Source of the DNA: CAVUQH01 sp963774445
GTDB taxonomy: Bacteria > Myxococcota_A > Polyangia > Haliangiales > Haliangiaceae
NCBI GenBank assembly: GCA_963774445.1
Contig: CAVZFC010000035.1
Coordinates: 276,028-340,027, forward strand
Reading direction: 5' to 3'
DNA length: 64,000 nucleotides
The notes beneath the pieces are model-generated. The model was not told the origin of the DNA, did not search any database, and saw only the letters and a program-made list of their open reading frames with translations. Position numbers and translations under genes: made by a program. Position 1 is the first letter of the stretch. Each line of letters begins with the position of its first letter. Shown here piece after piece: positions 41,801-62,802 of this stretch.

Positions 41801-44800
41801 ATGAAACATGTCCGTCTACTAGGAGCGGCGCTCGCTGGCGCGCTCGTGCTCACCTGGCTGGCGCCCGGTGACGCGCTGGCGCAGCACGCGCGCTACAACC
41901 GCGAGTCCAAGGTCAACATCAAGGTCAAGCAGAGCAGCAAGACCAAGAAGCTGAAGGCGAAGAAGAAAAAGTCGTCGGAGCTCAAGCCCGAGCTGACCGC
42001 CGACGAGTTCATCGAGATCGCCGGTCAGGTGAGCCACATCCGCGCGGCGCAGATCGAGGCGCTCAACCAGCTCATCAGTGAGACCGAGGCCGACGACCCG
42101 GAGCTCCCCGACCTGCACTTCCGGCTGGCGGAGATGTACGCCCAGCAGAACCGGTACTGGAACCACCGGGGCATGGAAGAGTTCGTCCAGATGGACAAGC
42201 TGAAGAGGGCGCACAAGAGCACTGCCGCGCTCAAGCGCAAGCAGAAGTCCTACTTCGACGAGTCCAAGAAGTACCTGGTGCGGGCGATCAAGCAGTACAA
42301 GAACCTGTTCTGTAGCCCCAAGGACCTGGGCGCCGGGCTCAACTGCCGGCCCAACCCCAATTTCCGCAACTACCCGCGCATGGACACGGCGCTGTTCTAC
42401 TTCGCGTTCACTCTGCAGAGCGCCAAGCAGATGACGGACGCCCGCAAGGTCTACGCACGTCTGGTCAAGGACTACCCCAAGTCCAAGTACATCCCCAGCG
42501 CGTTCCTGTCGTTCGCCGAGTACTACTTCGAGGCCGGCGAGCTGGCCAACGCTGAGCGCTTCTACGACAAGGTTCTGCAGTTCCCCAAGGCGCCGGTCTA
42601 CACCTACGCGCTGTACAAGAAAGGCTGGGTCTTCCTCAACCTCGACCGCAACCAGGAGGCCTATGAGGTCTTCACCAAGGTTGCGCGGCTGACCGACGGC
42701 AAGAAGTCGAAGAAGACCATCAACCTGGCGTCCAAGAAGGACTGCGTTCGCGCCTACGCCGAGATGGGCCGGGCCGAGACCGCGCTCAAGGCGTTCGAGC
42801 GCGTCAACCGCAAGTTCGCGCCGACGATGTTGCAGATCCTGGGCGACATGTACATGGACGACGGCAAGGCCGAGAAGGCGATCTACGTCTTCCGCGAGCT
42901 GATCGGCCTGGAGGCCAAGAAGTCGAAGAAGAGCCCGCAGATCTGCGAGTGGCAGTACAACGTCGTCCACGCGATGATGTCGATCGGCAGCTACGGCGAC
43001 AAGGCCGACGAGATCGAGAACCTGGTCAAGCTGTACAAGTACCTCAAGGACCACAAAGCCATCCCGGAGTCGAACCTCCAGGAGTGCTACGAGAACGCCA
43101 TCGCCGTGAACAGCGAGATGGCCAAGATCTGGCACAACGAGGCGATGAAGACCTTGAACACCGAGACGCTCGCCTACGTCGAGCGGATGTATCACCTGTT
43201 CCTCACCAGCTTCCCGGAGTCCGAGGAGTACGGCGAGATGCAGAAGTACTACGCCGAGCTCCTGTGGCAGCGGGCGCTGAACGAGAAGAACCCGCGCAAG
43301 GCGACCGAGATGTGGGAGAAGGCGGCCAACGCCTTCACTGACGTGGTCAAGGCCGGCAAGGTCAACAAGAAGCTGCTCAAGGATTCGGCCTACGCCGCCG
43401 TGCTGGCGTGGAAGAACGCCCTCGACGTCGATCCGCGGCCGCAGGGCGTGAGCGCGCCGGACGATCTCGACCAGAAGGAAGAGGAGATCCCCAAGCCCAA
43501 GGAGATCCCGGAGCGCGAACAGAAGATGATCGACGCCTTCGACATCTACATCACCTACGTCAAGGACCCGACCGACGACGAGCTGGTGCAGATGAAGTTC
43601 CTCAAGGCCCGCCTGTACTGGCGCTACAACCAGTTCGACAAGGCCATCCCGATGTTCGAGGACATCATCAAGCACAACATCAAGCACGAGACGGGCGAGT
43701 ACTCGATCAACCTCTTGCTCGACACCTTCAGACGCACCCACAACTACGACAAGTTGGTCTGGTGGGTGAACTACCTCCTCGAGCACGAGGAGAAGAACCT
43801 GAAGGACAAGCAAGAGCTGTGGGGCACGCTGACCAAGCTCAAGCGCCAGTCGATGCGTAAGCAGGCCGAGCAGCTCGAGAAGGACAAGAAGTACATCGAG
43901 TGCGGCAAGGCGTACCTGGCGATCTTCAACGAGGATCCCAACAGCGACGACGGTCACGAGCTGCTGTACAACTCGGGCGTCTGCTTCCAGGACGGCATGT
44001 CGATGGGCGCTGCCCGTCAGGTGTTCAACATCCTGGCGCAGCGCTATCCCAAGGAGAAGGTCACGCAGCGCGCGATCGCGCGCCTCGGCTACATCTACGG
44101 CCGCGTCGCCTGGTACGGACGCGCCGCCGCGAAGCTCGAGGAGTACGCCCGCAGGTTCGGCGGCGAGAAGGACGCCTACAAGGCGCTCAACGACGCCGTC
44201 TTCTACTACAAGGGCATTGGCGAGGACGACAAGGCGATCAAGAGCACCGAGTTCTTCGTCAAGCAGTACAAGAAGAAGAAGCCGGTCGAGGCCGCCAACG
44301 CGTTCTACAGCCTGGTGACCATCTACGAGAAGCAGGGCGACAAGGACAAGATCGTCCGCCACCTGCGCGAGTACCTCAAGGAGCACCGCCGCAAGGGCGG
44401 GATCGACCGCGAGATCATCGCCCACGTCAAGATCGGGCGGATCCTGTGGGACAAGTCGTGCCCGCTGTCCAAGACGGTCAATGGCTCGTGCATCAAGGTC
44501 ACCCGCCAGCGCGCCATCGCGTCGCGGCGCAAGAAGCGCCGGCATCACGGTGGCTCGAGTCTGCCGACTCAGTGCGGCCCCGACTCGAAGCTGAAAACGG
44601 TGGTCAAGGAGCGCGACAAGCGCCTCGTGCGCGACGCGTACAAGGAGCTCAACACGGCGGTCAAGCTGTTCCACGGCGGCAAGGCGATCGACAAGGTCCC
44701 CGGAGACGCGGCCGAGAAGCAGGCCCGCCAGGAGCAGATGATCGCGGCCTATGCCCAGGCCAAGTTCCTCCTGGCCGAACAGAACTACGAGGAGTTTCTG

Positions 44801-45382
44801 GGCATGAACTTCCCCAAGAACCTCAACTTCGATCCCAACAAGAAGAAGGTGAAGGAGAAGTCGCTCAAGATCTTCATGGACTGGATCGCCGACAAGGGGC
44901 ACAGAATGCTCCAGCTCACCGCCAAGGGCGATGAGACCGATCCCAAGACCAAGAAGCCTGCCAAGTTGGGCGCCTACCGCGAGGTCATCAACATCAAGGG
45001 TGGCGGTGCCGACTACGCCATCGCCGCGGCCGCGCGTATCGGCCAGGCCGCGCAGAACTTCTCCGACACCCTGTTCACGGCGTCGATCCCTCAGAACGTC
45101 CGTACGGGACAGTTCGCCGAGGACAAGGTCGATGCCTACTGCGACGAGCTGACCTCGCAAGCCACGCCGCTCGAGGACATCTCGATCGGCGCCTTCGGGT
45201 TCTGCTTGAAGGTCTCCACCGATCAGAACTGGTTCAACTCGTGGTCGAAGCTGTGTGAGCGCGAGCTCGGTCAGATTCGCCCCGAGGAGTTCCCCACCGC
45301 CGCCGAGCTGCACGAGGATGCCGCCGGTATGGCCCCGGTTACCGACATCGAGCCTCCGCAGCTCGAGCTGGTCGGTGAGTGA
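41801..45382 (+). CDS. gltD: GltD/AgmU-like periplasmic TPR protein
   Basis: A 1193-residue exported protein: signal MKHVRLLGAALAGALVLTWLAPGDALAQ, then a basic stretch (SKTKKLKAKKKKSSELKPEL) and many TPR-like helices over most of its length (LHFRLAEMYAQQNRYWNHRGMEE, YFAFTLQSAKQMTDARKVYARLVKDYPKSKYIPSAFLSFAEYYFEAGELANAERFYDKVL). The length, organisation and the following GltE-like lipoprotein match AgmU/GltD of the M. xanthus gliding machinery, which is periplasmic and moves with focal adhesions. Cysteines recur in conserved-looking loops (FCSPKDLGAGLNC; WDKSCPLSKTVNGSC). The ATG is chosen because it begins the signal peptide and follows GGGGAGAG. The gap before it holds no clear promoter. Confidence 0.78.
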   Translation: MKHVRLLGAALAGALVLTWLAPGDALAQHARYNRESKVNIKVKQSSKTKKLKAKKKKSSELKPELTADEFIEIAGQVSHIRAAQIEALNQLISETEADDPELPDLHFRLAEMYAQQNRYWNHRGMEEFVQMDKLKRAHKSTAALKRKQKSYFDESKKYLVRAIKQYKNLFCSPKDLGAGLNCRPNPNFRNYPRMDTALFYFAFTLQSAKQMTDARKVYARLVKDYPKSKYIPSAFLSFAEYYFEAGELANAERFYDKVLQFPKAPVYTYALYKKGWVFLNLDRNQEAYEVFTKVARLTDGKKSKKTINLASKKDCVRAYAEMGRAETALKAFERVNRKFAPTMLQILGDMYMDDGKAEKAIYVFRELIGLEAKKSKKSPQICEWQYNVVHAMMSIGSYGDKADEIENLVKLYKYLKDHKAIPESNLQECYENAIAVNSEMAKIWHNEAMKTLNTETLAYVERMYHLFLTSFPESEEYGEMQKYYAELLWQRALNEKNPRKATEMWEKAANAFTDVVKAGKVNKKLLKDSAYAAVLAWKNALDVDPRPQGVSAPDDLDQKEEEIPKPKEIPEREQKMIDAFDIYITYVKDPTDDELVQMKFLKARLYWRYNQFDKAIPMFEDIIKHNIKHETGEYSINLLLDTFRRTHNYDKLVWWVNYLLEHEEKNLKDKQELWGTLTKLKRQSMRKQAEQLEKDKKYIECGKAYLAIFNEDPNSDDGHELLYNSGVCFQDGMSMGAARQVFNILAQRYPKEKVTQRAIARLGYIYGRVAWYGRAAAKLEEYARRFGGEKDAYKALNDAVFYYKGIGEDDKAIKSTEFFVKQYKKKKPVEAANAFYSLVTIYEKQGDKDKIVRHLREYLKEHRRKGGIDREIIAHVKIGRILWDKSCPLSKTVNGSCIKVTRQRAIASRRKKRRHHGGSSLPTQCGPDSKLKTVVKERDKRLVRDAYKELNTAVKLFHGGKAIDKVPGDAAEKQARQEQMIAAYAQAKFLLAEQNYEEFLGMNFPKNLNFDPNKKKVKEKSLKIFMDWIADKGHRMLQLTAKGDETDPKTKKPAKLGAYREVINIKGGGADYAIAAAARIGQAAQNFSDTLFTASIPQNVRTGQFAEDKVDAYCDELTSQATPLEDISIGAFGFCLKVSTDQNWFNSWSKLCERELGQIRPEEFPTAAELHEDAAGMAPVTDIEPPQLELVGE

Positions 45383-45399
45383 AAGGACGGAGGTGAGCT

Positions 45400-46716
45400 A
45401 TGCGTAACCTCAGCATCATCGTCATGACCCTCGGACTCGCAGCGGTCGTCGCTGCGTGCGGCGGCCCCGCCAAGGGGGCCAACGCCCCGCACGGTAAGGG
45501 GGGCACCGTCGGCAAGGTCAACACCTCGGGCAAGCACGCCAAGCAGGCCCCCGATCGCAGGGTCTCGAAGGACGCCAAGAAGGACTTCGCCGAGGCCGTT
45601 GCCATCCACAACAAGGCGGCCGCCGACGGCTGGACCAACGACGAGTGCAACGACGTCGCCTCGAAGTGGGACGACGTGGCCAGCGAGCACCCCAAGCTGG
45701 TCGAGGCCCGGTACAACGCCGGCCTCGCCTATCACTCGTGTGGGATGCTCGACAAGGCCGAGGCCGAGTACAAGCAGGCGCTCAGCATCGTCGGCAGCCA
45801 CGCGCCCAGCATCTCCAACATCGGCGAGATTCGCTTCAGCCGGGGCGATGTCAACGGCGCCAAGGCTCAGTGGGAGCTGGCGCTGAAGGCCGACTCCAAG
45901 CTGGTCGCGGCGCGCAACAACCTGGCCTGGCTGCTCCTCGATCAGCTGCGCACCACTACCGACCACTCGGCGTGGACGCGGATCGAAAAGGAGGCACGCG
46001 ATCAGCTGTCCAGCGTGCTGGCGGTCGATCAGTCCAACTACAAGGCGTACGTCCTGTACGGGCTGGTCTACCTCGAGGGCTCCGATCGCAACAAGAACCG
46101 GCTCGATCTGTCGAAGCTGCTGCTCGACGAGGCCAAGAAGCACAACGAGAACTACCCGCCGCTGCAGAACGCCTACGGGCTGCTCTACCTGCGACGCAAC
46201 TCGCCGGGCCGCGCGCTGGAGAAGTTCTCCAAAGCGGTCGAGCTCGATCCGGACTTCCTCGAAGCGCGGATGAACGTCGGCAACATCACCCTGAACTTCC
46301 GCAAGTACGACGTCGCCGAGCAGCAGTTCTCGTACGTGCTGAAGAAGCAGCCGAAGAACTACGACGCCCTCATCGGCCAGGGGATCGCCGAGCGCGGCCT
46401 GGGCAAGATCGACGACGCGGAGAAGAGCTACCTGGCGGCGCAAAAGGCCGACAGCCGCCGGCCGGAGGCCTACTACAACCTGGGCGTCCTCTATAAGGAC
46501 TTCCGGGCCAACAAGGCCAGCGACCTGCAGGGCTCGATTGCCATGTACGAGAAGGCCAAGGGCTACTTCGGTCAGTTCCTGACCAAGCCGGGGATCAACG
46601 GCGACGACAAGGAAGAGGCCAAGGACAACATCCAGGACTGCGACAAGACCGTGAAGCAGATTCGGGATGCCATCGCGGCCATGAAGGCGGCCGACGAGCC
46701 CGCTCCCAAGAAGTAG
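45400..46716 (+). CDS. gltE: GltE/AglT-like TPR lipoprotein
   Basis: A 438-residue lipoprotein with signal MRNLSIIVMTLGLAAVVAAC (Cys20). After a Gly/Lys/His linker, about eight TPR units are readable, for example EARYNAGLAYHSCGMLDKAEAEYKQALSIVGSHAPSISNIGEIRFSRGDVNGAKAQWELALKAD, LQNAYGLLYLRRNSPGRALEKFSKAVELDPDFLEARMNVGNITLNFRKYDVAEQQFSYVL and EAYYNLGVLYKDFR. In M. xanthus the lipoprotein AglT/GltE lies directly downstream of AgmU/GltD and is thought to be outer-membrane associated. Here it starts 17 bases after the GltD-like stop with a strong ribosome binding site (GGAGGTGAG). A textbook terminator follows its stop. Confidence 0.8.
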   Translation: MRNLSIIVMTLGLAAVVAACGGPAKGANAPHGKGGTVGKVNTSGKHAKQAPDRRVSKDAKKDFAEAVAIHNKAAADGWTNDECNDVASKWDDVASEHPKLVEARYNAGLAYHSCGMLDKAEAEYKQALSIVGSHAPSISNIGEIRFSRGDVNGAKAQWELALKADSKLVAARNNLAWLLLDQLRTTTDHSAWTRIEKEARDQLSSVLAVDQSNYKAYVLYGLVYLEGSDRNKNRLDLSKLLLDEAKKHNENYPPLQNAYGLLYLRRNSPGRALEKFSKAVELDPDFLEARMNVGNITLNFRKYDVAEQQFSYVLKKQPKNYDALIGQGIAERGLGKIDDAEKSYLAAQKADSRRPEAYYNLGVLYKDFRANKASDLQGSIAMYEKAKGYFGQFLTKPGINGDDKEEAKDNIQDCDKTVKQIRDAIAAMKAADEPAPKK

Positions 46717-46731
46717 CGTTCGACCGAGGGG

Positions 46732-46767
46732 CCATGGGGGCCTGCCGCCCCCATGGTCTTTCTTTTT
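46732..46767 (+). terminator. intrinsic terminator after gltE
   Basis: Ten-base perfect arms CCATGGGGGC / GCCCCCATGG with a five-base loop, followed by a T-rich tract (TCTTTCTTTTT). It ends the gltD-gltE unit, so the small exported gene at 46936 and gltG need their own promoter. Confidence 0.92.
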
Positions 46768-46935
46768 AAGTTGCTGGAATCATTGGTTTACAACCTCCGC
46801 CGTTGGCGGGGTGTCCGGGTTCACGGTACGGTACGCTCCTCGCCGCAACTTTTTTCGGAACCCCGCGCTGTAGTCGGTGTCAGACCCCTCGAGATGCGAT
46901 TTCGAGGCAAGCCGGCTGCGGAAAGGAATTCAGCC

Positions 46936-47196
46936 ATGAAGCGTGCCTTGTTTGCCTCGATCATCGCTGCTCTCGCCCTCGCTTTCGCCGCTCCCGGCGT
47001 GGCACAGGCGCAGAAGAAGAAGGACAGCAAAGCCAAGGTCAAGACCTACGACTTCAGCGGTGACACCATCGACGGCGCCCTCGTCAAGCCTGACGGGGTC
47101 GAGGTCAACGCGCGGACGTTCGCCAGCCACACCAGCCTGATCAAGATCCGGACGAACTTCATCAAGGAAATCTTGAAGTCCGCCGAGGACCTCTAG
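46936..47196 (+). CDS. small exported protein within the Glt-like block
   Basis: An 86-residue protein with a signal peptide (MKRALFASIIAALALAFAAPGVAQAQ). The mature 60 residues are basic then mixed: KKKDSKAKVKTYDFSGDTIDGALVKPDGVEVNARTFASHTSLIKIRTNFIKEILKSAEDL. The motif YDFSGDTIDG...LIKIRTNFIKEILKSAEDL looks conserved in myxobacterial small gliding-associated proteins (CglF-type), but I cannot be sure of the family. It lies between the GltE- and GltG-like genes, the place of gltF in M. xanthus as far as I recall. A ribosome binding site (AAAGGA) precedes the ATG; 102 bases separate it from gltG. Confidence 0.72.
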   Translation: MKRALFASIIAALALAFAAPGVAQAQKKKDSKAKVKTYDFSGDTIDGALVKPDGVEVNARTFASHTSLIKIRTNFIKEILKSAEDL

Positions 47197-47298
47197 TCCT
47201 CCCCGGGGACCTAGTCCTCGACCGAGATCGATTCGGGCCCACCGGCTGCTGTTCGCGCACTGTCTTCCCAGACGAGAGATCGAGACGGAGCAACGAAC

Positions 47299-49623
47299 AT
47301 GGCCGGTGGAAAGATCCCCCTCACGTTCCAAATTTTCAAGGGCGACCAGCTCGTCCGCGAGGAGACGCTGACCCAACCGGTCATCAAGGTTGGCAAGCTC
47401 TCCTCGTCTCACCTGCGCCTCGATGACGACAGCGTCAGCCGCATGCATGCGGTGATCGAGGTCTCGGGTGCTGACGACATCAGCATCATCGACCTGGGCT
47501 CGACGAAGGGCACCTTCGTCAACGGGCAGAAGGTCAACAAGGCCAAGCTCCAGTCCGGCGACGAAATCACCCTGGGTGACACGCGCATCGTCGTGAACGT
47601 CGGCGGCGCTGCCGACGACGCCGGCGATGACGAGCCGACCCGGGTGCAGGTGCAGGCCGCACCACCGGCGCAGGCCGACGTCATCGCATCGTCTCCGCCG
47701 CCGCCGATGGGCGCGCCGCCGATGGCCGCCTCTGCGCCGCCACCGGTTGCCGCGCCGCCGCCCGTTGCCGCGCCGCCGCCTGTCGCCCCGCCGATGGCCG
47801 CGGCCGCGCCGCCGGTCGCGCCGCGGGGCATGGCGCCGCCGCCGGGCATGCCGGGTATGGTGCCGCCGCCGGGCATGGTGCCGCCGCCGGGCATGCCGGG
47901 CATGGCGCCGCCGCCGGGCATGGCGCCGGCACAATTCGGCTTCGATCCCATCGACGACATGACCGGCGCTCGCGCCATCGAGGTCGCGGCCATGCTGGGC
48001 GACTCGGTCGTCGGCGTGAAGCACGTGATGAACCCGCGCAGCGGCAAGGTGCAGCCGGTCACCTACCTGTTGTTCGGTCTGTGCAGCGCGCTGCTGCTCC
48101 TGGCGTTCATCGCCTTCGGCAAGGGGGTCTCGCTGGCCAAGGCCAACAAGGCCGCGCTGCACCACCACGTCGAAGTCCTCAAGCTGCCGTACCACGAGTT
48201 CCGTCCGATGCGGCAGAGCCCGATCTGGGACTTCCTCGCCTTCGGCGGCCTGATCGGCGGCATCACCTGCGGCACCTGGGGCCTGGTCCGGATGCGCAAC
48301 GAGAAGGTGTCGCCGTTCTTCAAGATCGGCAGCGCCCCGGACGTCAACTTCGCGACCGACGGCGCCGTGCCGACCGCGTCGTTCGCGCTGGTCGCGCCGT
48401 CGGGTGACGACTTCGTCTTCAACTTCGCGCAGGGCATGGAAGGCGAGATGATGCTCGGCTCCGAGTCCACGCCGCTCTCCGAGCTGGCGGGGCAGGGCCG
48501 CGCACGCCAGTCCACGTCTGCACTCGGTGCCCTCGAGGTGCCGATTCCCGACAAGGCGCGCATCCGCGTCAAGGCCGGCCACAACACCTTCATGGTGTCA
48601 TCGGTCGCGCGGCCGCGCTCCAATCCGGCGCCGCTGTTTGCCGGGCTGTCGATGGCCGTCTTTGCCTTCTTTCTGGGCTCGGCCATCGTCCACTTCGGCT
48701 TCGTCGCGCTGCTCAACGCCATCCCGCCCGATCCCAAGTCGCTCGCCCTCGATCTGGGCAGCGGTGAGGGGCGCCGCACCCACGTCGAGTCCAAGGCCGA
48801 GGAAGAGAAGGTCGAGGACGAGGAAGACACGGTGGACAAGGACTCCGACGAGGACGAGGGCGGCACCGGAACCGCCGAGGCCTTCGAAGAGGGCAAGATG
48901 GGCAAGGAGGACTCCGACCGCGAGAAGGGTCGCTACGCCATCGAGAACAAGGGCGTCCCGCCGCAGCTCGCGCGCAAGCAGGCCGTCAATCAGGCCCGTA
49001 CCGAGGGCATCCTGGGCAGCGGCCTGCAGGAGCAGCTGACCACCCTGACCGGCTCGGCCGACTTCAGCTCTGGTCTCGACGACCGCACCGTCTACGGCGG
49101 TCGCCTGGGCGACGAGGTCGGTGAGATGGCTGGCGGCTTCGGCACCGGCGCCTCGGGCTTCGGTCCCGGCGGTGGCGGCACCGGATTCGGCACCATCGGC
49201 TCCGGCCGGTACGGCACCATCGGCCACGGCTCGGGTACTGGCTCGGGCTACGGCTCGGGCTCCGGCCGCGGTGGCATGAAGGGCCGCCGGTCGGTGACCC
49301 CACAGGTGCGCATCGGCAACGCGACCGCGACCGGCGATCTCGACAAGAACATCATCCGCCGGTACATCCGCCGCAAGCTGCCACGCATCAAATACTGCTA
49401 CGAGAAGCAGCTCCTGGTGAACCAGGGCCTGCAGGGGACCGTCGTCTCGGCCTTCATCATCCAGCCGAACGGCAGCGTGACCGCGTCGAAGGCGTCGGGT
49501 ATGCCTTCGGAGGTCTCCGACTGCGTGGCCGAGGTCATCTCGACCATCAACTTCCCCAAGCCGCGCGGCGGCGGCATCGTTCAGGTCCGCTACCCGTTCA
49601 ACTTCCGTCCCAGTGGCGGTTGA
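47299..49623 (+). CDS. gltG: GltG-like protein: FHA domain, membrane helices, AgmX/PglI C-terminal tail
   Basis: A 774-residue protein. Residues 22-100 are an FHA phosphothreonine-binding domain (VGKLSSSHLRL, DSVSRMH, DLGSTKGTFVNGQ). A Pro/Met/Gly-rich segment (about 135-210, PPPGMPGMVPPPGM repeats) follows. Three hydrophobic segments (about 255-280, 312-335, 435-465) place the next part across the inner membrane. An acidic region (AEEEKVEDEEDTVDKDSDEDEGG) and a Gly-rich linker lead to the last 100 residues, the AgmX/PglI-type tail (DLDKNIIRRYIRRKLPRIKYCYEKQL... GTVVSAFIIQPNGSVTAS), a TonB_C-like domain shared by gliding proteins. In M. xanthus GltG couples cytosolic regulators to the periplasmic complex. 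It is the likely cytosol-to-envelope link of this system. Confidence 0.82.
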   Translation: MAGGKIPLTFQIFKGDQLVREETLTQPVIKVGKLSSSHLRLDDDSVSRMHAVIEVSGADDISIIDLGSTKGTFVNGQKVNKAKLQSGDEITLGDTRIVVNVGGAADDAGDDEPTRVQVQAAPPAQADVIASSPPPPMGAPPMAASAPPPVAAPPPVAAPPPVAPPMAAAAPPVAPRGMAPPPGMPGMVPPPGMVPPPGMPGMAPPPGMAPAQFGFDPIDDMTGARAIEVAAMLGDSVVGVKHVMNPRSGKVQPVTYLLFGLCSALLLLAFIAFGKGVSLAKANKAALHHHVEVLKLPYHEFRPMRQSPIWDFLAFGGLIGGITCGTWGLVRMRNEKVSPFFKIGSAPDVNFATDGAVPTASFALVAPSGDDFVFNFAQGMEGEMMLGSESTPLSELAGQGRARQSTSALGALEVPIPDKARIRVKAGHNTFMVSSVARPRSNPAPLFAGLSMAVFAFFLGSAIVHFGFVALLNAIPPDPKSLALDLGSGEGRRTHVESKAEEEKVEDEEDTVDKDSDEDEGGTGTAEAFEEGKMGKEDSDREKGRYAIENKGVPPQLARKQAVNQARTEGILGSGLQEQLTTLTGSADFSSGLDDRTVYGGRLGDEVGEMAGGFGTGASGFGPGGGGTGFGTIGSGRYGTIGHGSGTGSGYGSGSGRGGMKGRRSVTPQVRIGNATATGDLDKNIIRRYIRRKLPRIKYCYEKQLLVNQGLQGTVVSAFIIQPNGSVTASKASGMPSEVSDCVAEVISTINFPKPRGGGIVQVRYPFNFRPSGG

Positions 49624-49694
49624 TCGTCGCAGTTGGTCGCCGCGGCTGATCGGCGGAGCTGAGCCAAGAGCCTCTCACCACTACTAAACCCCGG

Positions 49695-49729
49695 ACCGCG
49701 TTGCTTGCCCGAGCAACGCGGTTCGTTTA
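49695..49729 (+). terminator. intrinsic terminator after gltG
   Basis: Arms CCGCGTTGCT and AGCAACGCGG (extendable by one A-T pair), loop of six bases, followed by TTCGTTTATT. It lies 72 bases after the gltG stop and overlaps the -35/-10 region of the next gene. Confidence 0.88.
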
Positions 49730-49733
49730 TTCT
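49705..49733 (+). promoter_or_regulatory. predicted promoter of the TPR lipoprotein gene
   Basis: TTGCCC, a 17-base spacer and TATTCT. The -35 sits in the loop of the terminator hairpin and the -10 in its T-tail, so termination of gltG and initiation of the next gene share DNA. The ATG at 49758 has a strong ribosome binding site (GAGGAG). Confidence 0.55.
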
Positions 49734-49757
49734 GCCCGCGATTTCGAGGAGCTAGGG

Positions 49758-50699
49758 ATGCACGCACACAAGCTGGGGTTGACCGCCGTTGTCTCGCTCG
49801 TTTCGGTCCTTGTCGCCGGTTGCCCGGACAAGGCCAAGAACGAGTCGATCGAGCTCACCAACAAGGGAGTCGAGAAGTTCAACAACCAGTCGTGGGACAA
49901 GGCGATCCAGCTCTTCAAGGACGCGACCGCCAAGTACCCCGAGAACCACCAGGCCTGGTACTCGATGGGCGAGGTCTACGCCAAGCAGGAGATGTGGAAA
50001 GAGGCGGCTGAGGCGTATGCCGAGGCGGCCAAGCACAAGAGCGACGACGCCATGTACAACATGCGCCTCGGGCAGGCGCGGTTCGAGGCGGCCAAGAAGG
50101 CAGCCACGGACAAGGACGGCAACGTCGGCAAGTTTGGCGACCTTTCCACCGCGCAGACCGCCCTCGAGCACGCCGTTCAGCTCAACAAGGACCTATTCCG
50201 CGCCTATTACTATCTGGGCCGGATCTACCAGGAGAGCGACAAGCCCAAGGAGGCCGCCGAGGCGTTCACCCGCTGCGCGTCGCTCAACCCGAGCTTCGGC
50301 CCCGCGTTCATCGAGCTGGGCAAGCTGTACATCGCGTGGGACAAGTACGACGAGGCCGTGCGCGTGTTGTCGCAAGGCGTTCAGCACGTCCTGGACCCCG
50401 AGGAGCAGACCGACGTCTACTACAACCTCGGGTACGCCTACGACATGAAGGCGCGCATGACCGAGGGCGGCAGCTCGGAGTTCCTCGACAAGGCGATCGA
50501 GGCCTACTCCAAGGCGCTCGACGCCCGCGCCGACAACAACGAGGCCAAGCTGATGCGCGGCCTGGCCTACACCCGCAAGGGCGACAAGTCGAAGGCCGAG
50601 GCCGACCTCGACGCCTATGTGAAGCGCGGAGCGGGGTCGACCTTCGACAAGTACGAGGCGACCAAGGCGCTCTACTCGCTGGGCGGAAGCCCGATGTAG
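49758..50699 (+). CDS. TPR lipoprotein in the Glt-like block
   Basis: A 313-residue lipoprotein: MHAHKLGLTAVVSLVSVLVAGC, Cys22, then PDKAKNESIEL. Its body is TPR units (ELTNKGVEKFNNQSWDKAIQLFKDATAKYPENHQAWYSMGEVYAKQEMWKEAAEAYAEAAKHKSDDAMYNMRLGQARFEAA; HAVQLNKDLFRAYYYLGRIYQESDKPKEAAEAFTRCASLNP). It resembles TPR lipoproteins of gliding systems such as CglC, but a specific name cannot be fixed from sequence alone. It precedes the giant TPR gene, with its own promoter and no evident intrinsic terminator (only a weak GGGCC/GGCCC stem near 50705). Confidence 0.8.
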   Translation: MHAHKLGLTAVVSLVSVLVAGCPDKAKNESIELTNKGVEKFNNQSWDKAIQLFKDATAKYPENHQAWYSMGEVYAKQEMWKEAAEAYAEAAKHKSDDAMYNMRLGQARFEAAKKAATDKDGNVGKFGDLSTAQTALEHAVQLNKDLFRAYYYLGRIYQESDKPKEAAEAFTRCASLNPSFGPAFIELGKLYIAWDKYDEAVRVLSQGVQHVLDPEEQTDVYYNLGYAYDMKARMTEGGSSEFLDKAIEAYSKALDARADNNEAKLMRGLAYTRKGDKSKAEADLDAYVKRGAGSTFDKYEATKALYSLGGSPM

Positions 50700-50820
50700 A
50701 GGCGGGGCCACTGTAGGCCCTGTACCCACCTCGCCACGCATGTGACGAGGGCCGCATCGCGCTTTGGGTCGCGGATCGTCCGTGATCGCCCGCCTGGCTA
50801 CCGAAACCGGCTCGGTTCGG

Positions 50821-50850
50821 CTGATCCCCGAATAGTTTCCATGATATAAG
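50821..50850 (+). promoter_or_regulatory. possible promoter of the giant TPR gene
   Basis: CTGATC, 18 bases, then TATAAG in an AT-richer stretch 57 bases before the ATG. Weak -35. A CCTCCGGAGG palindrome lies just downstream (about 50854-50863), and the ATG has a strong ribosome binding site (GGAGGGA). Confidence 0.3.
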
Positions 50851-50906
50851 CATCCTCCGGAGGGGAATCCGGACTTTCCCATAAAAAGCGGAGGGATAGG
50901 CCGCCA

Positions 50907-62771
<11,865 letters not shown>

Positions 62772-62802
62772 CGGCAACGAGCGTCAGGTCACGCCGCGTG
62801 AC

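Noticed and set aside
41819..45313. 1164-codon minus-strand frame opposite the GltD-like gene
   Set aside because: Shadow of the real coding strand, which has a signal peptide and TPRs.
46803..47063. Alternative plus-strand frame overlapping the small exported gene
   Set aside because: Lacks a signal and ribosome binding site; out of frame with the conserved-looking protein at 46936.
50700..50906. Possible small gene or RNA before the giant TPR gene
   Set aside because: No frame with coding character; only a weak stem, a short palindrome and a possible promoter are seen.
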